From Diadema setosum (taxonomy: Eukaryota; Echinodermata; Echinoidea; Diadematoida; Diadematidae), in the NCBI RefSeq assembly GCF_964275005.1, contig NC_092704.1, positions 10,480,871-10,544,870 of the forward strand: DNA of 64,000 nt. The letters run 5' to 3'. The translations under genes were made by a program, and so were the position numbers. This document shows positions 49,055 to 61,671 of the stretch, piece after piece. The notes below the pieces were generated by a model. That model saw only the letters and a list, made by a program, of their open reading frames with translations. It did not search any database and was not told the DNA's origin. Each line of letters starts with the position of its first letter. Positions within the stretch are counted from its first letter, which is position 1.

Positions 49055-49512
49055 ATAATATACAAATAGTGAATGGTCATGAGTGTGATTGTACAAGATT
49101 TTGCACAAGGTGAAAGATAGTCAGAAGATGTGGTTCTCACAGATTCTTAGATTTGGTACAGAAACGGCGACCATTTTTTTTTTGTGAAAGGTGAATGAGT
49201 AGCCCAGTCCCACTCAGTTGTAGGTGAAACCGATTGGTTGAAGTGGTTAATGTGCTCTTGTAACTGTTTAGTGCAAGTGGCAAAGGGTTGTTTATTGTGA
49301 CATCAGAGCCGTGCAATTTAACAAAAAATATGAGACGATCAAGAGTTTAACATGGGAGTCAGTGGATATTGGTAACGTCAGCTTTGCGATATCCATTTTT
49401 GCTCATACAAATTGCACAGCGGACAGCGGCAGCCTGCAATGTTATTTTTAACTGCATGTCACGTGATGGGCAATTGACCAATCAGACAGCTACATTCTTT
49501 AAAGGTGTTGTA
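49055..49512. mobile_element. TATACAAAT/TGTATAATA repeat family, copy C
   Basis: Aligns with copy A at 44982: TATACAAATAGTGAATGGTC head, GACATCAGAGCC and GCGATATCCATTTTTGCTC inside, ACCAATCAGACAGCTACATT near the end. Its terminal TGTATAATA is eroded. Confidence 0.7.
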
Positions 49513-51934
49513 GTTTTAAAAACATGCCTGTCAAAAGGTTGCAATGTTAGCAAGAGAGTGTCACTCTGATGAACCTGTGATATGCCAGCATGTTCTAGTA
49601 GTCAACATCACAGAGAGATGACTTTGGGGAGTCAGATCCCTATAAACAATGTATTTTCCCTACATACAATGTATTTCCTGAATGTGCCATGTTTGTGTAC
49701 AGATAGACATGCACAGTGAACATCTTCATGTTCTAGTGTGTTACTTGTGCGCTACAATGCTGAATACTGTAAAAGTAGAAACTTTTGTATGATAAATTAT
49801 TTATGCTGGGCCAATTTCAGTGAAATTTGCCTGTCCAGAATTTTGTGGATGAGAGTAATTTGTACATATTTCAATACCTCCCAAAATATTCATGTGTTCT
49901 TATTTCTACCTAGTGTAGCAGAGTGCAAAATATGCAACAATGTTCATACTTTGAAATATAACATTTTCAGCACATAACCACCATCATTCATTACTATGTT
50001 TCATTACCAGTCATGTTGTGTGGATGAATGACATAAGGCCTTGTAAAGGATGCTCTTTATCAGGTCGTGACTTACAAGTGTAACTTTAATGGAATCAATG
50101 AAGTTTTTATAGATTTGTGTGAAGAAATAAGGAAGTTACTTCTTTTCCGAATCTAGCAATCAGTCGTTGGCCATAGTCCAACTTTATGACAAGGCATGAA
50201 CAACTTTTCCCATCTGAAATTTCGTGTTCTTCTACTGTCTTTGTGAAATGAAATTAATAATCTCTTCCGGTGTTCATGACTGTGTGTCAATGACTGCATG
50301 TCATGCAGAAATGTATTCTTTTTGACATAATGTCAAGAGGTTGGACTGTAAGAATGTGTAAATCTGATAAAAGAAGTCAAATTCTACCAAATTTTGCTGA
50401 CTACAGTGTATATGAATAGAGAGTTGGCGGCAACTTGTCCCCAGTTTGATTGTTGACCCATGGTGATTGCTATTCTGTTAGTTTTTTTTTTTTTTTTTGG
50501 CAAGGCAGTTACTTCCTTATTGCTTGTCCATTTTTTTTTTTTTTATTTCCATTGATTAATGACAATGTGAACTTTTACAACTCTGCCAGCTAAGGTGACT
50601 CAAAATGAGAGGCATGATTTCCTGTGAAGCAGCTTTCATTTATTTCCGAATTGACCTTTTTCTTCAGTTTACTCATCATGGCACCGGCTCATCAACCTTC
50701 CATTAAACCTCATAAATCTTGCGTCTTATACTTAAAGATCCCTACTATCAGATGCATTTGCCCCATATGGAGCATCGTATGCAACGGCAGAAATCACACA
50801 CACACACACACACTGTAAATTTGTTAGCTGTGAACAAACCAGTATGCTCACATTTGATGGCCTGACGTTTATTTCCGCGATCGGATAGGAATGCAAAGTT
50901 TAGTTGTTACAGTTAGATTGTTTTCCTGTCATGTGAAGGAAGCTGTAAGTTATGAGCCGGAGAGTGGGTCATTGTTTATCATGTACATGTATATTTGTAT
51001 TTATTAATAAATCTAGGGTAACTGTCTTTTTATGGCCCTCTCACGTTTCATGATGTATGTAGTTTCGCTGAGGTTCTGTGTTAGTAAATGTTGGCGTTTG
51101 TGTGAGAACAGATAGGGTGATAATTATGAAAAGAGAATGCAAGTGGAGGGGGTGTATATTATTACATGCGGTTGTGTTCAAGTTTAGCTTTAGTATAGAA
51201 ATAACAATACATTGTTATTTCTTTATGTCTTGCCCTCGTTTAGAATTGTGTCAATATGGCATGAGAGAAAGAGCAAGAAAGAGAAATAGGGAGATGGGGG
51301 GGGGGGGGGTCTAAAATTTACATTGATTGAAAAATTGGTTTACCTGGATCATGTAGTGACAGAATTTTGGTTGTACATAATTGCGAGAACTTGCTTATAA
51401 ACAACACTAGCAATGTATCAACTGTAAGGATGCATTTCGTGTTATTTTCAATGGAACCCGTTGCAGTCCGGGTTACAGTCACAGGCTTTCGTCAGCTCGT
51501 GGTTCCCAATAGAACCCACAGGTATCTAAAGAGGAAGAACAATAACAGTAAAATGTAGGTAGGGCCTACAGGGAAATACGTGGAGGGATAAAAAATTAAT
51601 GAGGAGTAGAATTCACAATACGCAATGCGCAATAAACAATACACAGCTTGACAATGAGGGTATTCTGTTGTGGGAAGTATGACAAGATATTCTAAGAGGT
51701 GAAATTCAAGGCGCACAGACATGAATTGCTGATCACCCTCCGCCCCCCCCCCCCTGTACTTTTTTTGTTTTCGGTATGGGGAAAGCAAGAGAATAAAACG
51801 GCATCCAATTGTTATGAATACCTTATGATACAACTCGTTCATTGTTCGATATCTCAAGCGTTACCGATACTTAAATCAAGTGGTAGGAAGCGGAGTTTCT
51901 TGTAATGCATTCCAGTGTATCAAGTGCCCCGCTT
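49513..51934. other. No gene recognised between MOB4 and WASF
   Basis: T-runs at about 50483 and 50530, a G-run at 51296-51309 and an AATAAA at 51005-51010 that is not tied to any transcript. The minus-strand frame 51492-51857 (121 codons) has no recognised motif. Confidence 0.4.
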
Positions 51935-52072
51935 CATCTTGACTAGCCTTTTGCGAAGGCATCAGCTCGCAATGATTTCTGGACTCGCACACAGCGGTCG
52001 GAGCTCGCTGCGCTCGATGTGGCTGTGCACATCCACAAATTATTGCGAGCTGCCTTTGCAAACGGCTACATC
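51935..52072. repeat. Foldback element with CG-rich apex
   Basis: Imperfect arms (AGCTCGCAATGATTT against AAATTATTGCGAGCT, and TTTGCGAAGGC against GCCTTTGCAAA) surround GGAGCTCGCTGCGCTCG. Same plan as the elements at 16.1 and 45.6 kb. Confidence 0.65.
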
Positions 52073-53067
52073 TTGACTGCAGTGTATACTACTAGGCCAC
52101 AGAATGTGTTCATACTCGCGGAGTGTTCAAAGTCCACTAAACATGCTAAACCTGAGACTTCCTCTTCTCTCAGATTGAGCTACCAAACTGTTTTCGAGCC
52201 ATATATTTTATGTCAACATGCCAAACAAGAGTGGGGGTGGGGGGGGGGGGGGTAGGGGAAGGAGTGGAATGAATATATGGCTTTAGAAAATATATATGTG
52301 GGAATTAAATGAAAAGTGCAGATTGAAATCGATTAGTTCGGGCAAACATTAAAGTCATGTACCACGTCTGTTCGATATTAGCTTAACTAAAGTACTTTCC
52401 AACATTGATAACCACACTTCTTTTCACATCATTCTTCGGAACTATTCATTTTGCTCTCCGTCCACGATCTTTGGTGCAAATTGTACATTCCATCACATGT
52501 ATTTATGGCAAATTATGCCGGGCTTAGGTGTATTGTCCTCAAATCATAATATCTCGGACAGCCATGTCATTGACGGCAAGGTAAACGTGACATCGCCGTA
52601 ACGTAACGAAGGACGGCGCCTTTGATGGGTTACTTCACGTATAAAGATTCTGACCAGGTTCCTGTTTCCCAAACTTCTCGTAAATGTTGGTCCTAATTAT
52701 TCAGTTTTACTGTTTTGTTTTGATCTTGTATGTTCGTTTTTTTTTAATGTAATTTGTTGTATGCTTTCAGCATGACAAAACTACTTTCGCTTGTTGCAGA
52801 CAACTCAACTATCACGGGTTCCAGAAGATAGTGTCAGAGAGAAGTCTACTTTCGATTTGCCGTACATTGTAACTCCCATCCCCTTTGGGTTTGTGCCAGT
52901 CCGATGCTCATAACGAGTGGACACTTCTGATATCAATATTGATATAGGCCTATAAATCGCCATATCAGGTGGGGCTTTATTACTTGGTAGTGTGTGTAGA
53001 GAATCAAAACCCCCTTGCTGTCAAAACTGCAATGACGGAAATGAAGCGGGGACCGCGGAACGTTGGT
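52073..53067. other. No gene recognised; G-run at about 52234-52252
   Basis: Unassigned sequence with a homopolymeric G stretch. Confidence 0.4.
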
Positions 53068-53124
53068 GAGTGTGTGTGTGTGTGTGTGGGGGGGGGGGCT
53101 GCTTTGGGCGGGGGGGGGGGGGAG
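53068..53124. repeat. (GT)n-(G)n simple repeat
   Basis: GT array followed by G-runs. A similar GT-then-G tract lies at 53346-53379. Frames through them are artefacts. Confidence 0.9.
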
Positions 53125-53859
53125 GGAGGGTCGGTGGTTTGCCCATCCCGTCAGATCCAGAGGGGTAATTTTGCTGATTTTTGTGAAAAATCGAATCAAC
53201 ACCCTTCTTGCGGTCAAAAATGACAGTCATGGGTCAATGGTTACCCACAGCTTCGACGGGGCAGAATCTCTTAACAGAATCCTCGGAAAGTCAAAATTGT
53301 TTCCAGATTTTTCTTTCTATTTTTTTTTAATTGATAGCCAAAAGTGTGTTTGTGTGTGTGTGTTTGGGGGGGGGGGGGGCGAGCTGCAGCCACTCGATTC
53401 CGCGGCCCCTGTAAAGTGCATGTGAAGTTCAATGCATACCTAAATACTAATAGTTATTATTGGAAGAATTTCTACAATAGGGAAGTATGCCGCGTGTAGG
53501 TGGATTCACAACAGAATAGGAAGTCAACCGCGCTAAATAAATCGTCTTTAGCGAGGATCAGAGGACACACACACACAGCATAGAGGATACTGTGGTGGTA
53601 CACTCACTCGCTGGCATCGGTTTGCAGGTATTATAAGAATATAATGCACTCACAGTGAGTAAATATCTTTTTACTGGTTTTGGGTACTGTCCTTCTTTGG
53701 CAACTCGTGAACTCTTTAATAGGCGAGCTCATCCTTGTTGACGTTCATTTCCACTATCCTGTTATTCTGAGGAAGTGCAGGTTCACGGCAGCCTTCGCTT
53801 ATATACCGCAGCAAAGGAGCACAACACGATCAACAGACAGTGCTTTGGGAAGTACGCCC

Positions 53860-54888
53860 AGTCTTGGTAAATGAAGGTGAGTATAGTGATAATGTGAATG
53901 AATGCTGAAGTAGGATCATTTTGTATCACAACATCGCAAACTACGCCTTCCTTTTGCTATGCTTACATTGGTAACGCATATATACTATAGCGTATATACG
54001 TGTGTCTTTGCGCTTCAAGGTTCAGTGGACAGAGCAGCTGTTTTTGGGGAATATGATAGAAGCAATGTAGCATTATATCCAACACTCATCTTGTATGAAA
54101 ATTTAACTCTTCATGATATTACTACCTTGACCGTCAAACGTAATAGCTCTATTACAAAGGAATCCAGAGGGGAAAAGATAAACAAACAAACCCGAAAACC
54201 ATTTCTGTGTGAACAACTGAGCAAGGGGCATAAGAGTTTATCAAACCTTTTCCTGCTATATGTCTTGGCTCCTCTATCTCTCCTTTTTTTTTTCTTCTCA
54301 CCAAGCCTGACCCTGTATCTGGTAGGTGTGCAAGTTTGTATGAAATGTTAGTGCCTGTCGTTACAATGATACAATAGTCTTCTTCGTAATGAGCAGTGGT
54401 ATGAATAATATCAAAGGAAACTTCGCATGTCTGCTGAGCTTTTGTCCCGTTATACTGTTGCTGCTTGTATCCAAGTGTATATGAATGCAATGTCTTCCGT
54501 AAGTCCACCATCGAAAGCGATACTTCTCCCCATGTCAGAGGTAATGATTCCTTTGAGAGTTAATTATCATACTCCAAGTTAATGGCATCTCCGTCTCTCT
54601 CTCTCCATCTGTGACTAAAGACTGCAGGTTTGACAAGATGGTCAAAACATGAAGTGAAAGAGTGCTTTGATTTTTTATCCATAAGGCTATAAAGTATAAT
54701 GTTGCACTCCTCACTCAGTTTCCTTTGGTTACGCTTATGGGCTGCTGATAGTGGTTACTTTCGATACTTCTTACTTATATACAGAGAGGACGCAGAATCT
54801 CTACGATTTCACCGAGATAGCTGCTTGACTATCGTTTATTGGGATCCGGGACTGGGATAAGTCAGAGATAGATAACTAGGGAGTCAAG
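53860..54888 (+). promoter_or_regulatory. Possible 5' UTR exon and intron of WASF
   Basis: GAAG|gtgagt at 53876/53877 is a good splice donor, and a pyrimidine-containing tract ending ATACAG at 54784 is a plausible acceptor. The 104 bp between that acceptor and the WASF ATG would be 5' UTR, with an in-frame TAG 12 nt before the ATG. No coding potential or family signature supports the upstream exon. Confidence 0.3.
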
Positions 54889-55156
54889 ATGCCGCTGATA
54901 AAGAGAGAGGTCGAGCCTGTCTTCGTAAGTCAGGTCGACATCGGAAAGGACATCGCCAACGAGCTCGAATGCGTCAGCAACTACACCCTGGCCAGCATCA
55001 TCCGCCAGCTGGGCAACCTGAGCAAGCACGCCGAGGACATCTTCGGCGACTTGTTCCAAGAGTCGATGGCCATCTTGACCCGAGCCGACAACATTCAGAA
55101 CCGCATGGACGCCATCAGCCGGGCCGTGAGCCAGATGGATCCACTCAAGGACACGG
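54889..55156 (+). CDS. WASF: WASF (WAVE/SCAR) protein, coding exon 1
   Basis: This exon encodes residues 1-89, MPLIKREVEPVFVSQ onwards, with NELECVSN, ASIIRQLGNLSKHAEDIFG and RMDAISRAVSQMDP. It is the N-terminal part of the Scar homology domain, which assembles with ABI, BRK1, CYFIP and NAP1 in the WAVE regulatory complex. Downstream of Rac, that complex activates Arp2/3 to build branched actin at the cell edge. Start: AAGATGC with A at -3 and an in-frame TAG 12 nt upstream. The exon ends after the first base of a codon at G|gtcagt. The proline-rich and VCA regions lie beyond the window. Vertebrates have three or four paralogues and most invertebrates one; which this is cannot be told. Confidence 0.95.
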
Positions 55157-55381
55157 GTCAGTATACAATACTTTAAAAAGTAAATCCTGTCATGTGTTAC
55201 TTTGTATTCATACTTTTCTTGGTCTATGTAGGTATTGACATACCACCATAACACGCACTACAGTTGTATAAACACAACGCCCGCACAGACACACACACAC
55301 AGACACATGCACACACATATGCACACAATTACACGTCTTTCCATTTAGGCATTAAAATTCAAACCATATGAAACTATACAT

Positions 55382-55385
<4 letters not shown>

Positions 55386-55440
<55 letters not shown>
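55386..55440. repeat. (AT)n microsatellite
   Basis: About 27 AT units. Confidence 0.95.
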
Positions 55441-55444
<4 letters not shown>

Positions 55445-56344
55445 GAGAAGAAAATGATAATATATTATTATGTATGTATACGCATATGTTATATTTTGTA
55501 TTTATGTAACATAATCCTGTCTACCTCTACACAATTTTCTCAATTATCTAGTTATTCATATCGCAGAGGATTTCTTTGTGACCTCGATGAATCTATCCAC
55601 GTTCTTAGATTCCGTCAATAAGCTACGCATAATTGCTTTGATGCTGGTTCATCCAATCGGACATTGTTATACTCCATTATTATCAATAAAATTACGTTCG
55701 AGCCTATGCTTTCGTTACGTTTTCGTATATCCAGCTACTTGACATTATCTGCATTTCCGTTAGAGAAGCCCCTACTTCCCGACTTCTTTCAATTAGTATA
55801 GGAATAATGTCTGTATCCCGGAGAGACGAATCAATAATAAAATCCTCTTTATAGCCATTTTCTTCTCGTTACCATAATTCCGAGTCCATCATGGCAGTGT
55901 CGGCTCATTATGCGATATCAGCGACAATCTTCATGGACATGATCTTGATTCTGAGGAGCATACTTTGCCGTTGGATATAGAAACACAAATTCCACGTTTG
56001 CGGTCACACGCAATAAAATGCTAACGAGCAATTTTTTAATTGGTAATTTTTTCGAACTGTTTGATTTTAAGCTTTATTTGCTCTCTCTAAGTTCCTCGAT
56101 TGCCTTTCAACTTCTTTCCCCCAAAGAAATTGCAGACTGAAAAAAGCTTTGGGGAAACAGTAAACGATAAAGGCAAAGCATTTTTGTCTTGATTTTCCTG
56201 ATCCACCAGTAGGAGAAAGTTTCATGACATAAAAGAAAAGATCATCCATCATTGGTAATCAAATCGTCCATCACACACTTTATGATACAGAACCCAAACA
56301 ACCGGCAAATGAAAAGTGTACCAGGGATGTGGCACCACAATATA

Positions 56345-56425
56345 AAACCAACATGTGATCAACCAACCAACCAAACAACCAATCAAGCAACCATTCAACC
56401 AATCAACCAACCAGCACACAAACAA
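56345..56425. repeat. (CAAC)n imperfect tetranucleotide repeat
   Basis: AACC/AATC/AAGC tetramers. Confidence 0.8.
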
Positions 56426-56449
56426 GCAAGCAATCCAGTAGTGTCGGCA

Positions 56450-56610
56450 CGGTAAGACTGGCAAAAGATCGAAAGAAATTTAAGATTGCGATCTTTAAGA
56501 TCTCAAAGTTTGCCAGTGTGACTTCCAGAGAAACTTCCCACTCAAAATTAGGGATATTTCCCCCCTATGCCACCCCCGCCAAACTTCTCAATCTTTTGCC
56601 AGTCTGACCT
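56450..56610. mobile_element. Short MITE with AGACTGGCAAAAGAT termini
   Basis: Left GGTAAGACTGGCAAAAGATC; right AATCTTTTGCCAGTCTGACC, inverted. The interior repeats GATCTTTAAGATC and a second GTTTGCCAGTGTGAC end-like motif at about 56508, which suggests nesting or internal duplication. Confidence 0.75.
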
Positions 56611-56889
56611 AATGTACGCATCCGCCTGAGTGGTTATCCATGGAAGTTACTGAATTCCCCTATATCCTTCGATATCTATCATTCTATTTGTCGATCTCTC
56701 CCTTTAAATTTCTATATATCACTGCCATTCTTTCTAAATCTATCATTCTGCAGGTCTATTTTACTTGCTTGCCTCCCTTCCTTCCTTGTTCCCTATTTTT
56801 TTTTTTTTGTTTATCGTCAAATTCCTTTGCTCATTGGCAAAGTCTCAAAACTTTTAACTGCTTGGAATAGTCATCGTTGAGCTTGCCTC

Positions 56890-56931
56890 TGTGTGTGTGT
56901 GTGTGTGTGCGCGACGTGTGTGTGTGTGTGT
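56890..56931. repeat. (GT)n microsatellite
   Basis: Two short GT arrays separated by GCGCGAC. Confidence 0.9.
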
Positions 56932-59148
56932 GTTGGGGGTATTTTATTACGTGTCAAGCACTTTAGACTATTTAGCAGGAGAGGATCAATGTAGAGTAGA
57001 GGCATGTTTCACAAGTCGTAATTATGTCAAAATTGATATGCTCTTCAATTTTGATACAGCAGAAATATTAATTTACTGCCCATGAGGGATACCATAAATA
57101 TGTAGGACAACGCGCGAAAGCTTCGACATGCCGTGAGAAGGCGACTTGTTATAACTTGGCTATTGGTGCCTTCTTTAGGACAAGAAGGCGACTAGAACCC
57201 TATTCAAGCTTGCTTTCTCATACAAGAGTTCTTCCTCAACAAAGCGCCAATCATACGATAAACGCGAGTTATAACACGTCACCTTCTTGCCCTGGGCAAT
57301 GCTAATCGACGAGTTGGAGCAAATCGCTCTCTCACCAACACGCCCTGACCAAATCATCTTTGTGAATTACAACAAACTGCCTTCTGGCGTTCTCATTTTA
57401 GATTGGTCTCTTCTAGAAAAAAAAATGTGCCTAACAGACAAGTTTCAAAAAATTATGCTCTTGTTGTTAGTCCTATAAGAACTATCAGTGTATAGAGTAA
57501 GCAGTCGCAAACACGACGCAGTGTGTGACGGTATGGCACAAATAATCATGTTTATCAAGAAACGAGTTATAGCTGCAAATGCCAACCACAGGTAAAATGA
57601 TTGCATTATAAATCACTGAAAAAAAATAGAGAAAGAGCTCTTCAGGAGCAGTATAATACAGAGATAATGTAATCACTTGATACTTCGACGCTGGTTTTTT
57701 TTTTCTGTTTTACTCCACTCGTTGAATGTTTCACGTATCACCACAAATCGTCGAAGCAGTCGCTTAGCACCTCCTTGGTTGAGGTACTATGTGAATACGG
57801 GTGATGTGTAAGTTGATATCGTAAAGTAACCATGGCTACTGCTTTATGCAAATCCGCATTTCTAAAATGCCATATAAATGCACGAACGCTACACGCAGAT
57901 CAAGCGGAGGTGGACGAAATCGGCGGTCATTATTTTTATCAAGTAGACATGGTAGAATAGGAAGATGTTGCGTGTACATCATCCGATGACCTACCTTATT
58001 TCAACCCTCCAAAATTCTGTCCACTCTATATCACCCCTTATACTCTCTCGATTAAGAAAATAAGGAAAACGCGTCCATTTTTTTGTTAAAGTACAGGTGG
58101 GGCAATTAGTCTCGTCAGATAGAACCACGTGTAATAACGTCGCATTTTAAAGCGATGCGCAAACTTTGAAGGCAACCACCTAAAGTCACATTTTTCCTCA
58201 AATTAGATTTTCAAATTTCTGTTTCACGATTTACACGTACGGTTCCATTGATTTTATGTCGAAAAGAAGAACACTACCCACACCCATTGTTACTTCATGT
58301 CTTGAAGAGAACGATTTGTTTTACATCTCATTCGCATTGAGAAGATTGTGCTGCTTAATACTGACGATCATTTCTTATCTCTATCCGATAAATTCTGTGA
58401 GTACTTTGCAGTCAAACAATATCCGGGCGGTTTTCATAATGATACGAATTTATGGAACTTTAAGGGCTTCACATTATTGATATTGGTTACACGCGAATTT
58501 TAAAATAAGGCCTACTAGTACAATGTAGTATATTAGGTAATTATGATTTCACCTCAAACAAGTTTCCCACAAACTTGCTCAGTAATCATTACTAAAGATA
58601 CTTCTTTGTCAAAATGAAATACAAAGATTGCTAATTGAGTTATTGAACTATCTTTGACAGCAAGTTACTACAGACTGGGTTACGTGACAAGGCTGACTTT
58701 AAAGGGATATGGTTCAAAGTTTCTAAATTTTTGACAAAAATTATTGCATGTTTTATCTATTCCTGTCTTATATTAACAATAAATGATATATTAATATATA
58801 TTATATATATAATGAACTTATCTATTCATTACTATAGTTATTCATAATTGATATTTTCAATCAGTGATTTATATCAAAATTATTTATTCATTTATATCAG
58901 TTAAATTCAATGTCCTAGTTTCGATACTATACACCTCCTAAAACAATGTGGTTACGACCCTGTGGTACATAATTAATTTCACTTTAGCATTAAAAAAAAA
59001 CCACTCTGGACATTTTACTTTGTTACTCATCATGGGCCATTCCATTATCAAATTACGTGATTATTCCTCTCGCTTCATTTTGCCAGTGCTCACAGGGAAA
59101 ACAAATGTTCTGCGGTTAATAGAGCAGAGCGCTCGAAATTTAACATCG

Positions 59149-59180
59149 CGGCGACGGACAGCACACCTGTCCGTCTGCCG
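59149..59180. repeat. GC-rich hairpin
   Basis: CGGCGACGGACAG and CTGTCCGTCTGCCG pair with one asymmetric base around a CACAC loop. Confidence 0.65.
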
Positions 59181-59342
59181 CCGTTGATGAGTTGAATCAA
59201 AATGTGATAATGTTGTCTGCAATAAAAGTCTAGACAATTTGCTCGGAATCCCATACAGACGTCATTGTCTTGATTAGAATGTGTCAGAATCTAATCGCTT
59301 GTCACTTTTCGCATGTCCGGAACGAGCCTTGAAGATAAAAAT

Positions 59343-59592
59343 AATAAGGTCTTGCTTATCCAGGGTAGCCTTTTCAGAGTTGCCACTGTCAGACTGTTCG
59401 ACCATAGGGCCCTGCCATTATTATTACCCTAGCGTTGCAAGGTACCCATTTATCGAGAGGGAGGTATCCATTTATCGAGAGGGACATGGTGGGTAAAAAC
59501 ATCTTGTCCTAGGACGATAAGCACTGGGTGGGAATCGATCCCGGATCCTCAGATTGGGAGTCGGGAGTCGTATCCACTATGCCACAGCCCCC
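59343..59592 (-). mobile_element. tRNA-derived SINE, copy 3
   Basis: Minus-strand copy of the 39.3-kb SINE: head GGCTGTGGCATAGTGGATAC and the shared GCAGGGCCCTATGG body. The B box is altered to GGGATCGATTCCC. It carries a private tandem duplication of ATCCATTTATCGAGAGGGA-type sequence (about 59447-59486). Confidence 0.85.
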
Positions 59593-60215
59593 CACAAGCG
59601 TCCCAAAGATACAAACAACAAGTAAACAACAACGGAATAAAATAAAACCCGACATATGACGGTAAATCTTCATACAATATAACTTTCAGACTAACAGTCT
59701 GCAGGAGAACCAAGTGTCCATGACATATACCACTACAGTTGTACGTGATAACTGTACCACCTCTCTACCAAAATGTGCCCGCTATTATATATACATGTAA
59801 AGGACGTTGAAGCACAACACACTTTGTTTTTATGCAGCATGACCCACATAATGATAATTGCGCATCTAAATTGAAGAGGGAGAGCAATTCACAATTGAGC
59901 AATTAAAAAACTCCCATGGGAAAGCGTGTCTTCGGGATCGTTCGAAGATACCGTACTTGTCTTTGAAGTATATGGTAGGTGTACTAAAAGGAATACGCTG
60001 CACAGGCTCGCGCGTTATTGACATGGACGAGGTCGGGGAAATTCCCCAAATCTCCCTTCGAGAATAAAATCAGATTATTAGGCCATGTATAGTATGGAGA
60101 GAAATGAAGTTCCGCAAAATGTTTTGGTGGTTGTACTTGTATGCAAAACAATATGAAGTTCACGAAGTGTTGAGGAAATTCAAGTTGACCTGATGAGAAT
60201 TGCTGTACCCTGTTT

Positions 60216-60217
<2 letters not shown>

Positions 60218-60290
<73 letters not shown>

Positions 60291-60303
60291 TATATATATA
60301 TAT

Positions 60304-60342
<39 letters not shown>
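60218..60342. repeat. (TA)n microsatellite at the left edge of the Penelope-like element
   Basis: About 125 bp of TA with two small interruptions, running directly into the element's terminal TATACGTAAG. Confidence 0.97.
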
Positions 60343-60343
<1 letters not shown>

Positions 60344-60486
60344 CGTAAGTAGAGTGTGAACTGCAATATGGCTGACAGTGCTCAACTATATAGGAGCCCA
60401 TGTAGTACAATATATAGTAGGATGGAAGGCGTTGCTTTATTAGTGACTTAGCTGGGCAGTCTGTTTCGGCCGAAGCCTCGTCAGCA
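60340..60486 (-). repeat. 3' pseudo-LTR of the Penelope-like element
   Basis: This 147-bp segment (plus-strand ATACGTAAGTAGAGTGTGAA to GCCTCGTCAGCAA) is repeated in the same orientation at 62845-62991 with only a few substitutions. In the element's own minus-strand sense this is its 3' terminal copy. Confidence 0.9.
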
Positions 60487-60494
60487 ACTAAATC
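60445..60494 (-). ncRNA. Hammerhead ribozyme motif, copy 1 (GCC triplet)
   Basis: Minus strand: stem I GAUUUAGUUG with CAGCUAAGUC (10 bp, two G-U pairs), core CUGACGA, stem II GGC-UUCG-GCC, core GAAA, a minimal stem III CA/UG with a 3-nt loop, then the cleavage triplet. The triplet is GCC, not the NUH needed for efficient self-cleavage, so this copy is probably weak or inactive. Confidence 0.8.
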
Positions 60495-61671
60495 AGTTTC
60501 TTGTTAAAGTACAGTGTAAGACATACGGCTCTGGTGCACTCAAGCAAGCAAACAAAAGATACAAAAGATACATGCACGTGGCTACTTAACAGCACAATAA
60601 AGTTGATAATGGCACTGGTACTGGGCTTAACGTAAGGCAGGGGTATTATGGTTACATGTCGATGCCGGGGGGGGGGGGGGGGGGGACGACAAACCAAGCT
60701 CTGCGAGGGAAAACTTTTTCTTAATATGTTTACATGTTGAAATGAGTTCTGTTCTTGAGTTAAGGATGGCTGGTTTCTTGGTCGTGATAATGTGGTATTT
60801 CTCCCATAGACACAGGTTGCAACGGTTTGTTTTGGGCGAGTATGGTTGGGCGTGCCTGACGATCCTCCATGTGAGTGAGTGGGGAGTGCCTTCATCCTTC
60901 AGTCCCCAAATGTATTTACTCAGTTCTGTCTGGTGTCTCTTTTCCCTGTTTGCGAAGCTTGCCTTGTGTGTAGCATATCTGGATTTGAAGGAGGTTGAGG
61001 TAAGGCCGATGTATACTTTCTCATCGTTTGGGGTCGCTACCTTCGCCTCGTATATGATGTTCCTGGCTGTGCATTTCCCAGGGATCGGGCAATCCTCCTT
61101 CTTTCTGAGTTCAGGAGTCCCTGGCTTGCTCTTGACTGTTGTTGGTTATTTTTTTGTTGTGTGCCTTTGTTATAGTGTGCATATTGTCCATGCAGCTGTA
61201 GCTTACTTTCAGAGTGTTCCTGTTGCATATCTTGCTGAGCTGATGTTCTTTAGGGAAGGGGTGCTCGACGAGGGCTAGGAACTTCCTCCCGATGTTTGTT
61301 TTAACATGTCTGCTGAACGGGGGGTTGAACCACGTTATGTTTCGTTTCCTTTGGTGTTGTTTTTCTTTTCTGCAGCTGTTGGTCTCTTTGGGAGTGTACG
61401 TCAATGTTGTTTGGTGTCCGGCCTCGTGGAGTGCGTTCTCGTAGTCTGGTTTGGTGCTGTTGAAGATTTCCTCGTTGCTGGAGATGTTGGATAGGCGCGT
61501 CTGGATGGACTGTGGTATTCTCTTGGTGACGGTGGGTGGATGGTTGGATTCTGTATGCACGTATAGGTGTGAGTCCCCTGGCTTCGAGTACGGTTTGAAT
61601 TCCTTCTTGGTGAGGTCGAATGTGACATCGAGGAAGTCGACGATGGTGTTATTTGCACTGGCCGTTATCTG

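Noticed and set aside
60742-61560. Plus-strand frames over the Penelope-like element (for example 178 codons at 60742)
   Set aside because: They are hydrophobic-looking antisense shadows of the minus-strand endonuclease and connector.
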